Assembly: GCF_014647415.1 (NCBI RefSeq)
Contig: NZ_BMPD01000002.1
Coordinates: 1 to 64,000, forward strand
Direction: 5' to 3'
From: Haloarcula sebkhae
Lineage (GTDB): Archaea; Halobacteriota; Halobacteria; Halobacteriales; Haloarculaceae
DNA: 64,000 nucleotides
Shown here: piece by piece, positions 33,433 to 42,664 of the stretch
Numbering within the stretch: the stretch's first letter is position 1
Layout of the letters: every line of letters begins with the position of its first letter
Program-made: the position numbers and the translations under genes
The notes under the pieces: generated by a model
Seen by the model: only the letters and a program-made list of their open reading frames with translations
The model's database searches: none
What the model was told of the DNA's origin: nothing

Positions 33433-34086
33433 CTACCCGCGCATGAGATCCAACACTTCGTCGACGACATCGGTTTCGACGGCAAGAATATACTGCTCGT
33501 CAGGCTCCAGAACCGTATCCGCTCCTGCGAGTTCCGTTCGGTCGGCCGTCGAGATCAGCAGACTGCCGGACGGAAGCGCGATCTCATCAAGACGACGCCC
33601 TGCGACCGGGGCCGACGGGGCGACACTTACCTTGATGATATCGAGGTCAGCGGTCGGATAAACGAGCGTCCGGATGTCTTCACCGGTCAGTATATCAGCT
33701 GCATGGTCCCCGCCGAGATACTCGGGTAGCAGCGTCGCATCGACGACTTCGTCGTACTCGTGATCCGCCTCCGTCTCCGCTCTTGCGATGGTTCGAATCG
33801 AGGGCGCGTACTGTTGGGCCTCCATGCAGATGGCGAGGTTCGTGCCCGGTTCGTCAGTGAGAGCGGCGATAGCGTCGGCCTCGGCCAGGTCAGCTTGTTG
33901 CAGAATCGACGGTCGCGTGGCGTCCCCGTGGATCACCGGCCCGATATACGCATCTGACAGCGCCTCGACGCGCTCCTCGTCGGACTCGATCAGCAGTACG
34001 TCGTGGCCCTGATCGACGAGGTTCTCGGCGGTCTGTTTCCCGACGCGTCCGCCGCCGGCGATGATGAATCGCTTTGTCCGGGCCAT
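33433..34086 (-). CDS. TrkA-like RCK protein (NAD-binding K+/transport regulator)
   Basis: A 217-aa cytoplasmic regulator. The RCK-N Rossmann domain begins FIIAGGGRVGKQTAENL (about 7-23) with the ribose-binding acid at VLLIESDEERV. The RCK-C domain spans about 135-217. It is a close paralog of the protein at 35757-36410, the same length and sharing the ending VVDEV..LMRG. It is divergent from the APC permease gene, an arrangement that suggests regulation of that permease or of a K+ channel. Confidence 0.88.
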   Translation of the reverse strand: MARTKRFIIAGGGRVGKQTAENLVDQGHDVLLIESDEERVEALSDAYIGPVIHGDATRPSILQQADLAEADAIAALTDEPGTNLAICMEAQQYAPSIRTIARAETEADHEYDEVVDATLLPEYLGGDHAADILTGEDIRTLVYPTADLDIIKVSVAPSAPVAGRRLDEIALPSGSLLISTADRTELAGADTVLEPDEQYILAVETDVVDEVLDLMRG

Positions 34087-34237
34087 TAGCGTACTGTTGA
34101 GAACGTGCCATCTTCAATGCCCCGACAGTTCCAGCCGACTGAGAACATGGTCGACCATACTGAGGGGCCAGTCGGCAGAAGCTTTTATCAAATCCCCTCA
34201 CAGTTCTTACAATAGAAGAATTCACCCCGGTGCTCAA

Positions 34238-34306
34238 ATGGACCGAACGGAGTACATACAGCGTACGATGGACGGCGTGCCAGTTACAAACAGGATGCAT
34301 GAGTAA
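34238..34306 (+). CDS. Possible leader peptide / upstream ORF (22 aa)
   Basis: An ATG at 34238 opens MDRTEYIQRTMDGVPVTNRM and stops at 34306, overlapping the first bases of the APC permease ATG at 34299. A weak TATA-like TTACAATAG lies about 30 bases upstream. Overlap of stop and start suggests translational coupling or attenuation. It may also be chance. Confidence 0.35.
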   Translation: MDRTEYIQRTMDGVPVTNRMHE

Positions 34307-35753
34307 GAGCCAGACGCGGTCGCCCGAGGCTGAACTCGGGCTACTTGACGCGACGATGATCGGGATGGGTGCGATGATCGGGGCCGGTATTTTCGTGTTA
34401 ACCGGGCTGGCCGCCGAAATCGCTGGGCCAGCCGCGATCCTCGTCTTCGCGCTGAACGGCGTCGTGACGGCGTTCACAGGCCTTTCCTACGCAGAACTTG
34501 CCGCCTCGATTCCGAAGAGCGGCGGTGGCTACGCGTTCGTGCGGGAGATATTCGACGACTTCGCCTCGTTCATCATGGGCTGGATGCTCTGGTTCGCCTA
34601 CATGATCGCGGGAGCACTGTATGCGCTGGGCTTTGCGCCGAACTTTCTCGAACTGTTACACGTCTACGGCGTGGTCCCGGCACCAGATCAGGTCGGTGCC
34701 GTTGCAGTTCCGGTCATTGATGTAGCGCTCCCACCGGCGTTTTTGCTTGCGTTTATCGCAGTTCTTGGCCTCGTGGCGCTCAACGCGGTCTCGACGGCTG
34801 CTAGCGGTAGTGTCGAGACGATTTTCACCATGATCAAAGTCTCCATTCTGGTCGTGTTCGTCGCGTTCGGGCTCACGTCACCGATGTTTTCCGGGGCCGA
34901 ATTCCAGCCGCTGTTTCCGGAGGGCGGTGGGGCGGCCGCCGTGTTGCCGGCGATGGGGCTCACCTTCATCGCCTTTGAGGGATACGACCTTATCACCACT
35001 GTCACGGAGGAAGTACAGAACCCACGGGAAAACATCCCGAAAGCGATTTTTATCAGCCTCGCCGTGACTGTCGTCGTCTACCTGGCAGTTGTAACAGTCG
35101 CCATCGGGACGCTCGGGGCCGAGGGGCTCGCCGACGCTGGCGAAGCTGGCATCGCCACGGCAGCGACGTCGTTCATGCCGACCGGGTTACCGATTATCCA
35201 GAACGGTGGAGCACTCATCGTCTTTGGCGCTGTGTTCTCGACGCTCACTGCCCTCAACGCTGTCGTCATCGCGTCGTCACGCGTCGCGTTCTCGATGGGA
35301 CGCGAAGGGCAGTTACTCCCCTCGATTGGCCAGATACACCACCGCTACGGGACGCCGTTCGTTGCTATCCTCACCAGCGCCGTCGTGATGCTTGGCTCAG
35401 TTGCACTGCCGACACAGAGCGCCGGCAATATGTCGAGCCTGTTCTTCCTGCTCTCGTTCATTATCGTCAACGTCGCGGTCATCAGGCTCCGACGGGAGCG
35501 ACCGAACATGAATCGGCCATACGAGATGCCGTTCTACCCGGCACCGCCGATAATCGGCATTGCACTCAATCTGATTCTGACGGGGGTATTGATAGAGTTC
35601 CTGCTCCGGACAGATCCACTGGCACTGGCACTCAGCGTCGCATGGATCTTGCTCGGCGCGGTCGTGTACTTCGCCCTCAAACGGATAAAGCAGCAATCAG
35701 ACCGCGAGCAAGCGACTGCCGTCAGCGAAATAACACCCGAGGCTGAAGACTAA
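34299..35753 (+). CDS. APC family amino acid permease
   Basis: A 484-aa carrier with about 12 helices. It starts MSKSQTRSPEAELGLLDATM and shows the consensus GMGAMIGAGIFVLTG (about 24-38) of the APC superfamily, with FSYAELAA-like LSYAELAASIPKSGGGYAF next. A GYDLITTVTEEVQNPRENIP segment marks helix 6 and the following loop. The TrkA-like gene starts three bases after its stop, so they are co-transcribed. Substrate unknown; the cationic amino-acid transporter group is closest by eye. Confidence 0.88.
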   Translation: MSKSQTRSPEAELGLLDATMIGMGAMIGAGIFVLTGLAAEIAGPAAILVFALNGVVTAFTGLSYAELAASIPKSGGGYAFVREIFDDFASFIMGWMLWFAYMIAGALYALGFAPNFLELLHVYGVVPAPDQVGAVAVPVIDVALPPAFLLAFIAVLGLVALNAVSTAASGSVETIFTMIKVSILVVFVAFGLTSPMFSGAEFQPLFPEGGGAAAVLPAMGLTFIAFEGYDLITTVTEEVQNPRENIPKAIFISLAVTVVVYLAVVTVAIGTLGAEGLADAGEAGIATAATSFMPTGLPIIQNGGALIVFGAVFSTLTALNAVVIASSRVAFSMGREGQLLPSIGQIHHRYGTPFVAILTSAVVMLGSVALPTQSAGNMSSLFFLLSFIIVNVAVIRLRRERPNMNRPYEMPFYPAPPIIGIALNLILTGVLIEFLLRTDPLALALSVAWILLGAVVYFALKRIKQQSDREQATAVSEITPEAED

Positions 35754-35756
35754 CTC

Positions 35757-36410
35757 ATGACAAGAACACTCGACATTATCATCGCAGGCGGCGGCCGCGT
35801 CGGTTTCCAGACAGCCGAGATACTTGCCGACCGCGGTCACGATGTGACGATTATCGAACGCGACGAGCGGATAGTTTCGGATATCGCCGATCAGTGGGTC
35901 GCGACGGTTATCCAGGGCGACGCGACGGACCCAGACATCATCGAACAGGCAGGTATCGAGCGAGCGGATGCAATTGCTGCGCTCACGGGTGAATCCGGGC
36001 TGAACCTTGCGGTCTGTTTAGCTGCTTCGGAGTTGACACCAGACATCCGAACGATCGCGCGTATCGACCGCACAGCCGGTGAGGCCTACACCCGATTTGT
36101 CGACGCGGTGGTCTTTCCCGAACGGGCCGGTGCGAGGGTGGCAGCAAACGAAATCCTGGGGAGCGATGTCGAGACGCTTGCCGACGTGACGGGCTCCCTC
36201 GATATCATGCTCGTCCGCGTCGCTGATGGCGCTCCGGCTGCCGGAAAAGCACTCACAGAGGTCCGATTTCCCGAGGGTGCCCTCGTTGTCTCCGACGATA
36301 ACGGTGAGCGGATCGCCCGTGCCGACACGACCCTAACACCGGGGAGCCGCTACGTTATCGCCGTCGAACCTGATGTCGTCGATGAGGTCATGAATCTGAT
36401 GCGCGGGTAG
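35757..36410 (+). CDS. TrkA-like RCK protein, partner of APC permease
   Basis: A 217-aa protein with RCK-N (IIIAGGGRVGFQTAEIL, about 7-23; VTIIERDERIV) and RCK-C (about 135-217) domains. It begins three bases after the permease stop, implying one mRNA and probable physical partnership. It is paralogous to the divergent 33433-34086 protein. It has no membrane segment of its own. It should bind NAD(H) or another nucleotide and gate a transporter. Confidence 0.88.
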   Translation: MTRTLDIIIAGGGRVGFQTAEILADRGHDVTIIERDERIVSDIADQWVATVIQGDATDPDIIEQAGIERADAIAALTGESGLNLAVCLAASELTPDIRTIARIDRTAGEAYTRFVDAVVFPERAGARVAANEILGSDVETLADVTGSLDIMLVRVADGAPAAGKALTEVRFPEGALVVSDDNGERIARADTTLTPGSRYVIAVEPDVVDEVMNLMRG

Positions 36411-36545
36411 TGACCCGCAGTCAGCCCTGTTCCTTCGCTGAACTCTCCACGTGATTCACGCGGTCCCACACAGCCACTGTCTGTCGGGATTGCTACGCAG
36501 GGATGCGTGAAAATTAATCGCTGCAGTACGGACCAGCCGCGACGC

Positions 36546-37703
36546 CTACACCCGGCGTGACAGCGAGGTCCGTAGCTCGCCGGCAAGCTCCCGGTGCCCG
36601 TCCTCGGCGAGGCTGTCGGTGACGACTTTCAGTGCAGCCGCGGAGCCGCCGACGTAGAGGCTGCCGCTGTCTTTCTCGACTACTACCACGTCGGTCACCT
36701 CGGCGACGGCCCGAATGCTCGCGCGGGCGTCGTCGGTCAGGTCGCCGAGCAGGAACGTGAGCGTCGCGCCGTCGTCGGTGCCGCCGGCCACCGTCTCGCC
36801 GAGGGCCTGATGGCGCGCGACCTCACGCAGGGACACGTCGGTCAGTTCTGCCACGGTGGGGCCGGGGTCGGTCTCTGGTCGTGTCGTCCGTTCGTCGCCG
36901 AGCGCGTCGGCCACTTTGACCACATCGTGGGTTTCCTGTGTGTCGTGGGTTCGGATGATGTGTGCGCCGCGTTCGACTTCCATCGTCGCCGCGGCCAGTG
37001 ACACGGCGAGCTGGTTCTCCGTCTCGGGCTGGTCGGCCAGATCGCCGAGGAAGTCCTCGCGGTTCGTCGCGGTTAGCATCGGCCGGTCGAAGGCGCGGAA
37101 CTCTCGGAGCCGGCGGAACATCTCCCAGTTGTCCTCGAACTCCTTGCCGTCGTACCAGCCGCCGAAGGCCGGATCGATGATGGTCTTGTCCGTGAACCCG
37201 TCCCGCTGGAGCGCCTCGAAGATGTCGTCGATAGTTTTCAGCGCACCAGGGCGAGCCAGATCCGGCGGGCTGGCCATCTTGACGACCGGCATATCGTGGT
37301 CTTCGACGACACCTTTCATCTCTGGGTCGGCGAACCCACACACGTCGTTGATGAGGTCGAAACCGTAGCCGATGGCTTCTTCCGCCACTTCGGCGTAGCG
37401 AGTTTCGAGTGACAGCGGTACATCGGCGTCGAGTTCGTCGACGAGCGGGCCGACCTCTTCGAGCCGGTCTTTCTCCATCTCGACTGGCTTGGACTCGTAC
37501 TTGGGGTTGGCCGACTGCAGGCCGACGTCGATGATGTCCGCACCGGCCGGGACGAGGTTCTCCTCGATAGCCTCGGCGGCTTCTGCGGGGTCCAGATACA
37601 CGCTCGGCTTGTACCCGGAGTTCGAACTCATATTCAGCACGCTCATGACGCGTGTCGGGTGGCCATCACCCACCGGGAGGCCGTCGATTTCGACCGTTCG
37701 CAT
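36546..37703 (-). CDS. folP: Dihydropteroate synthase-like protein
   Basis: A 385-aa protein with a DHPS TIM-barrel core (about 15-265): MSVLNMSSNSGYKPS corresponds to the first pterin-binding loop, GADIIDVGLQS the second, LINDVCGF the third, and GAHIIRTHDTQETHD the last. The first loop departs from the usual NVTPDSFSDGG. A C-terminal domain of about 110 residues (from about 275) is not part of classical FolP. It probably joins a pterin pyrophosphate with p-aminobenzoate or a related amine. Start at 37703 gives MRTVEIDGL. Confidence 0.8.
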   Translation of the reverse strand: MRTVEIDGLPVGDGHPTRVMSVLNMSSNSGYKPSVYLDPAEAAEAIEENLVPAGADIIDVGLQSANPKYESKPVEMEKDRLEEVGPLVDELDADVPLSLETRYAEVAEEAIGYGFDLINDVCGFADPEMKGVVEDHDMPVVKMASPPDLARPGALKTIDDIFEALQRDGFTDKTIIDPAFGGWYDGKEFEDNWEMFRRLREFRAFDRPMLTATNREDFLGDLADQPETENQLAVSLAAATMEVERGAHIIRTHDTQETHDVVKVADALGDERTTRPETDPGPTVAELTDVSLREVARHQALGETVAGGTDDGATLTFLLGDLTDDARASIRAVAEVTDVVVVEKDSGSLYVGGSAAALKVVTDSLAEDGHRELAGELRTSLSRRV

Positions 37704-37793
37704 ACCGCTCTCTGGGGACTGTGGATACAAAGGTCCCGCGACATCGGCGGATCGATAACGCAAAGCAACGTATCACTGACACAGAAACACAGA

Positions 37794-37804
37794 TTTTTAT
37801 ATAC
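37794..37804 (+). promoter_or_regulatory. TATA box for the histidine kinase gene
   Basis: TTTTTATATAC lies 23-33 bases before the ATG at 37827 and decides against starts further upstream. Confidence 0.6.
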
Positions 37805-37826
37805 AGTGTTGCATGATTTGTACGGG

Positions 37827-39014
37827 ATGGGTGGGGAGTTAACGGTCTCATTCGATCTCGATTCGTTCGAGACTGTCACACAGCAGTTGATGGCTGCGGG
37901 GTCCGAACGTGAGATATGCGAGATCGCAATGTCGGGGGTTTCGTCCGTGTTCGACGTGCCACTCGGAGCGCTGTGGCTGTATGACAGTGACGCTTCGGAA
38001 CTGCAGTTGGCGGCGTCGACGGAGCGGGCGGACGAGGTATTCGACTGGCCGGTTACCTACAGACCCGGTAACAGTCTCTCGTGGGAGGCGTTCGAGCAGG
38101 ACGAAGTTTGGACGTACTCTAAACTCGACGACGAACAGCGCCAGTACAACGAGAACTCGCCTGTCAGCAGCGAGATCATCCTGCCGCTTGCCGAGTACGG
38201 CGTTATCAACATCGGCTCGCTTACTCCCGTTACGTTTGACGGCGAAACGGTTCGACTCGCCCGGATGTATGCGACGCACGTGCAGGCGGCACTGCAGAAA
38301 GCCGAGCGCGAGCACGACCTCCGCATCCAGCGCGACCGGATGGAACAGTTCATCGGCGTCGTCTCACACGATCTCAGAAACCCGCTCCACGTTGTCGAGG
38401 GGCGGCTCGAACTCGTGCGAGAGACCGGCGACCTGTCCCATCTCGAAGATGCGGAGGAAGGTGTGGCTCGCATGGAAGCGCTCATCGACGACCTGCTGAC
38501 CCTCGCAAAGAAGGGGTATGCGGTCGAAGACCGAACCGCCATTTCGCTCGAGACCATTGTCGAACAGACATGGGAGATGGCCAGAACGGACGACGCGACG
38601 TTGCAGATCGAAGGGTCCGCCCCGGTGTTCGGTGACCAGAACCGCCTTAAACAGGTGTTCGAGAACCTCTTTCGGAACGCGGCGGACCACGCGGGCGACG
38701 ACGTGACCGTCTGGGTCGGTCCGCTCGTCGACGACGGGACAGCCGAGATAGACAGTGAGGACGAGCGAGTCGAGGGCCGCGTGACCGGCTTCTACGTCGC
38801 TGACGACGGACCGGGTATCCCGTCCGACAAACTGAACGACGTTCTCTCGGTCGACGCCTTCTCAGGCAGTAACAACGGCCTGGGCCTGTCTATCGTTGCC
38901 CAGATCACTGACGCCCACGGCTGGGACATCTCGGTGACCGAAAGCAGGGCCGGCGGCGCACGATTCGAAGTGTCCGACGGGACAAAACCAGTCTCACCGT
39001 TTCACTCCTGGTAG
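37827..39014 (+). CDS. GAF-domain sensor histidine kinase
   Basis: A 395-aa soluble kinase. A GAF-type sensor domain (about 15-160) precedes HisKA with the phospho-acceptor H181 in VVSHDLRNPLH, followed by HATPase with N box FENLFRNAADHA (about 278-289) and G boxes DDGPGIP (326-332) and NGLGLSIV. No membrane segment and no response regulator nearby. It should sense a soluble ligand or redox/light cue. Orphan architecture is common in haloarchaea. Confidence 0.9.
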   Translation: MGGELTVSFDLDSFETVTQQLMAAGSEREICEIAMSGVSSVFDVPLGALWLYDSDASELQLAASTERADEVFDWPVTYRPGNSLSWEAFEQDEVWTYSKLDDEQRQYNENSPVSSEIILPLAEYGVINIGSLTPVTFDGETVRLARMYATHVQAALQKAEREHDLRIQRDRMEQFIGVVSHDLRNPLHVVEGRLELVRETGDLSHLEDAEEGVARMEALIDDLLTLAKKGYAVEDRTAISLETIVEQTWEMARTDDATLQIEGSAPVFGDQNRLKQVFENLFRNAADHAGDDVTVWVGPLVDDGTAEIDSEDERVEGRVTGFYVADDGPGIPSDKLNDVLSVDAFSGSNNGLGLSIVAQITDAHGWDISVTESRAGGARFEVSDGTKPVSPFHSW

Positions 39015-39078
39015 CGCGGAGACGGCGACTGACAGCATCCGAACCGGGTGTCAGTGCTGTCCGTGGTGGGATTGACAG

Positions 39079-39088
39079 ATTTATTTGC
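39079..39088 (+). promoter_or_regulatory. TATA box for the APH-like kinase gene
   Basis: GATTTATTTG lies 23-32 bases before the GTG at 39111. Confidence 0.5.
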
Positions 39089-39110
39089 TCGCCCACTATA
39101 TGGTACGTCA

Positions 39111-40127
39111 GTGCAGACTCCGGAACAGGACATCGAAGCCGTGCTGAAAGAGTCAGGCCCGGATTACGAGGGCTTCCAGTTCGAGACTCCGGGTGGGGGC
39201 CACCAGAGTGATGTCTACATGGTGACGCTGCGCCACAACGACGAGGCGTACGAGGTGGTCGTGAAGTTCAAGCCACAGGGCGATGTCCCGTTCGCCGTCG
39301 AACCCTGTCTCCACGACTTCGTCGCCGGCCGGACTGACGTCCCTGTTCCACGCATCCTCGTCTACGAAGACGATCCCGACGCCGACGTGCCGCCGTATTT
39401 TGTCACCGAACGCATCCACGGCGAGAATCTGGCTGAAGAGTTCGCCGGGCTTTCGACCGAGGACCGACGGCGGGTGCTAGCCCAGTCCGGTCGGATACTC
39501 GGCGATATGCATTCCGAGATCGGGTTTGAGGCCTTCGGTCGACTCACGCTCCACGACGACCGAATCATCGTGAGTGACTGGATGGGCAACTGGCGGGAGT
39601 ACTTCGAGAGTCTCACCAGATCCCACCTCTCTCACCTCGACGGGACACCCTTCGAGGACATGACGGATCGGGCGCGGGACTGTATCGAACCGGCCCTGGA
39701 GATGGTACCCGAGGACGGCGTCCCCCGGCTGGTACACGACGATTTCAGGCCGGCGAACCTGATGTTCGAGCAGACAGCGGACGCGCCGATCACGGCTGTC
39801 CTCGACTGGCAGGACGTGCTCGCGGCGTTGCCGGAGTACAACCTCGCACAGACCGAGTTCCTCTTCATCGACTCGTCGTTTCAAGATCCGGAACTGCGTG
39901 ACTCACTCCGAACAGTGTTCCGAGAGGGCTATCAGGAGATGCGCCCGATGGAGTTCGACGAGGGGTACGAGCAGCGACGGCCACTCTATCAGCTCTCGAC
40001 GCTCCTGTGGCGGATGGCCGGCTTCGAGGCCGCCTTCGCCGATGAGTCCGGCCTCGCCGCCGCTCGTGCCGAAGCCCAATACCGCCAGCAGTTCGAGCGG
40101 CTCGTCGAGGAGATACAGGCGGATTAG
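39111..40127 (+). CDS. Aminoglycoside phosphotransferase family kinase
   Basis: A 338-aa protein-kinase-like phosphotransferase. The catalytic loop LVHDDFRPANLMFE (about 226-239) has the Brenner motif HxDxxxxN, and AVLDWQDVLAALPEYNLAQ supplies the metal-binding Asp. Substrate is unlikely to be an antibiotic in this host; small-molecule kinases of this type often act on sugars or amino alcohols. GTG start is chosen from the TATA box; in-frame ATG at 39048 lies upstream of it. Confidence 0.8.
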   Translation: MQTPEQDIEAVLKESGPDYEGFQFETPGGGHQSDVYMVTLRHNDEAYEVVVKFKPQGDVPFAVEPCLHDFVAGRTDVPVPRILVYEDDPDADVPPYFVTERIHGENLAEEFAGLSTEDRRRVLAQSGRILGDMHSEIGFEAFGRLTLHDDRIIVSDWMGNWREYFESLTRSHLSHLDGTPFEDMTDRARDCIEPALEMVPEDGVPRLVHDDFRPANLMFEQTADAPITAVLDWQDVLAALPEYNLAQTEFLFIDSSFQDPELRDSLRTVFREGYQEMRPMEFDEGYEQRRPLYQLSTLLWRMAGFEAAFADESGLAAARAEAQYRQQFERLVEEIQAD

Positions 40128-41002
40128 GCCGTTTCGGGCGATTGCTCGCTGTCGACAAGCTCCCACACTGACTCCCAGTCGAGCGTCGTCTGTGCGCCGG
40201 GTGACTGTGCTGCGAGTGCGCCACAGGCGTTGGCGATTGCGAGTGCGCGCTCCGGGTCGGTCCCCTGTGTACTAGCGAGTAGATACCCGGCGGCGAACGC
40301 ATCACCCGCCCCTGCAGTGTCTACGGATTCTATGGGATACCCGGCGTTTGTGACCGTCTGGTTGTCGATATGTGCCGTCGCGCCGCAGTCCCCGTGTTTG
40401 ACGACGACTGTCGGCACTCTGTCGAAAAGGCCGCTGTCCTCGGCGTGGTCGGCTTCCCGGTCGTTGCAAAACAGGATATCTGCGTGTGAGAGCACCGCCG
40501 AGTAATCGCGGTATGGGAGCCGTCGGCCGGGGTCGAAGCTCACTGGGACATCCGCGGTCGCGGCATCGCGTGCGAGCGTCGCAGCTGTCGCGGGGTCTTG
40601 CCCGGTCAGATGGAGGTGGTCCGCCTCGGCCAGGGTCTCGACCGGGAGATCCGACGCGCAGAACGCCTCGTTGGCCCCGTCGTTTCCAAGCACCGCAACA
40701 TCGCCGTTCTCGTCTACGATGAGATATTTCACCGCTGTCGGTTCGTCCGACTCGACCAGTAGCGTCTCGACGCCGGCCGCCGCCAGTTCGCGCCGAGCCA
40801 TGGTTCCGTGGTCGTCCCGGCCGACGCTACCGAGAACTAGCGGATCCGCATCAAGCCCGGCCAGTGCGACGGCCGCGTTCGATGCACTCCCCCCGCTAGA
40901 CTGTGACCGGTCGGTGATACGCCCCTCGCCGTCGGGCTCCGGGAGGTGGTCGACGTGGAGCGTCACGTCCCAGTTGACGTGGCCGGCACAGATGACGCGC
41001 AT
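40124..41002 (-). CDS. PfkB family carbohydrate kinase
   Basis: A 292-aa ribokinase-type enzyme. It contains the N-terminal GGSASNAAVALAGLD signature (about 38-52) and the C-terminal catalytic DTAGAGDAFAAGYLL (about 229-243) with the anion hole and catalytic Asp. Substrate cannot be told. The gene overlaps the convergent APH-like gene by four bases. Start MRVICAGHVNWDV at 41002 is standard. Confidence 0.88.
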   Translation of the reverse strand: MRVICAGHVNWDVTLHVDHLPEPDGEGRITDRSQSSGGSASNAAVALAGLDADPLVLGSVGRDDHGTMARRELAAAGVETLLVESDEPTAVKYLIVDENGDVAVLGNDGANEAFCASDLPVETLAEADHLHLTGQDPATAATLARDAATADVPVSFDPGRRLPYRDYSAVLSHADILFCNDREADHAEDSGLFDRVPTVVVKHGDCGATAHIDNQTVTNAGYPIESVDTAGAGDAFAAGYLLASTQGTDPERALAIANACGALAAQSPGAQTTLDWESVWELVDSEQSPETA

Positions 41003-41170
41003 ATCCACCGCTGGGAGGGGCGCTGTGATAGCAGTTTCCCACTGCGGTCTATGCAGCATATTTAGCATGGACTGGAACGGACCGCTGCACATGGCAACGG
41101 TCCCCGATAGCATCCTCCCGATGAGTTGTTGGACTGGCAGACGCTTACTCCAGCCAGAGGTGATTGCGTG

Positions 41171-42664
41171 ATGCGACGCACTGTGGCTGTGATGGCCTGT
41201 CTGGTCGTGATAAGTTCACTTCCACTGTCGGTCGCTGGTGCCAGCGTCAAGGCGTCTATTACCGACGTCGACATATCACCATCATCCCCAGCACCGGGCG
41301 AAACTGTCACATTCGATACGACTGTTCGAAACTTGCCGGATAGCGATGCGCCGCTTGATATCAATGCTATCGCGATCCGGAAATCCGGTGGGAGCGGAGT
41401 GACCGAGTACGAACGTGTTTCGAATTTGGGGGCGATTTCAGCGGGGAGCACCCTTGAAGTACCCCTGATCGCAACTTTTGATTCGTCCGGAACCAAGGAT
41501 CTCCGCGTCATTGTGTACGGTCGTGACCGCGGAACGGGAGAGAACGTCGAGCTCAGATACCCGGTGAAGCTAAACGTCGAAGAGCGTCACCCACAGGTGG
41601 ATATTACGGCCAACGACTCCGTCGCTGGCATTGAATCGACCGGCGAGGTCACCGTCGCAAACGGACTCGATACCCAGATAACGAACGTCGAAGTCGTCGT
41701 CGAGGGCGACGGCGTCGAGATGACAAAGAGACGGACGGTTCGGTCAAGCGTCGCACAGAACGGGTCGATTACAGCCCCGTTCCGGTTCCGACCTGCATCC
41801 GCCGGCGAACACTCGTTGACCGCAACTATCAGCTACACAGTTGACGGAGACACCACCCGCAGCACGACCCGGACGACAGACATTGAGTCGGACCCGCTCC
41901 GGAACGGTGTGGAACTCGATACGACAGCGGTCGGTAGCGGCACCGACCGCGCCCTCCGGGTCGCCGTCTCTAACGGGGCCAACGCTCCCCTCTCGGATGT
42001 CATGGTCAGTGCAACGTCGGAGAACGCGTCGTTCCAGCGTGTACTACTTGAGAACATCTCCGCCAGCACGACCCGGCAGGTGCGACTGAACGCTACGATG
42101 GACGAACCCCGTGCGGACGTTACCGTCACTGCCGACTACGAGCTCGGGACCGAAACGGAGCAGACGACCACCGAAACGACGCTCCGATCGGCCCCAGGAA
42201 CCATAGACCTCACCGGTCTGGACGTGATTCGGCAGGGCGGACGCCTCCAGATTTCAGGGAGTGCGAGCAACGTCGGGTCGACTGATGCGGACAGCGTCCT
42301 TGTCAGCGTCGTCGACACAGAGAACGTCACTCCAGCAACCCCGAACCGGGATTACTTCGTCGGCACGGTCCCGGCCAGTGACTTCGTCTCCTTCGACGTG
42401 TACGCCCGGACGACGGGCAACGTCACGTCGGTACCACTGGAGGTGACGTACCTCGTTGATGACACGCGGAAGCGACAGACGTTCGATGTAGCCACCAACC
42501 AGATGGGCGGTTCGGTACCACAGCCGGAGCAGGATGGCAACAGCGGGGGTGGTGACCAGAACAGCATGCTGCCGGTGTTCGTCGCCGGTGGCCTGGCGCT
42601 ACTGGTCGTCGTCGGTGTCCTCGTGCGCCGCTACCGCCGCAGCGACGACGATATCGAGGTATGA
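41171..42664 (+). CDS. Exported CARDB/immunoglobulin-like protein, membrane-anchored
   Basis: A 497-aa surface protein. A Sec-type signal (about 1-24, ending SVAGASV) is followed by three or four beta-sandwich repeats of about 110 residues with VTFDTTVRNLP, VEVVVEGDGVEM and LQISGSASNVGS, the style of CARDB/COG1361 S-layer-like proteins. The last 35 residues hold one transmembrane helix (about 462-480) and a basic tail RRYRR. Its stop overlaps the ABC ATPase start (ATGA), so the two are coupled. Confidence 0.8.
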   Translation: MRRTVAVMACLVVISSLPLSVAGASVKASITDVDISPSSPAPGETVTFDTTVRNLPDSDAPLDINAIAIRKSGGSGVTEYERVSNLGAISAGSTLEVPLIATFDSSGTKDLRVIVYGRDRGTGENVELRYPVKLNVEERHPQVDITANDSVAGIESTGEVTVANGLDTQITNVEVVVEGDGVEMTKRRTVRSSVAQNGSITAPFRFRPASAGEHSLTATISYTVDGDTTRSTTRTTDIESDPLRNGVELDTTAVGSGTDRALRVAVSNGANAPLSDVMVSATSENASFQRVLLENISASTTRQVRLNATMDEPRADVTVTADYELGTETEQTTTETTLRSAPGTIDLTGLDVIRQGGRLQISGSASNVGSTDADSVLVSVVDTENVTPATPNRDYFVGTVPASDFVSFDVYARTTGNVTSVPLEVTYLVDDTRKRQTFDVATNQMGGSVPQPEQDGNSGGGDQNSMLPVFVAGGLALLVVVGVLVRRYRRSDDDIEV

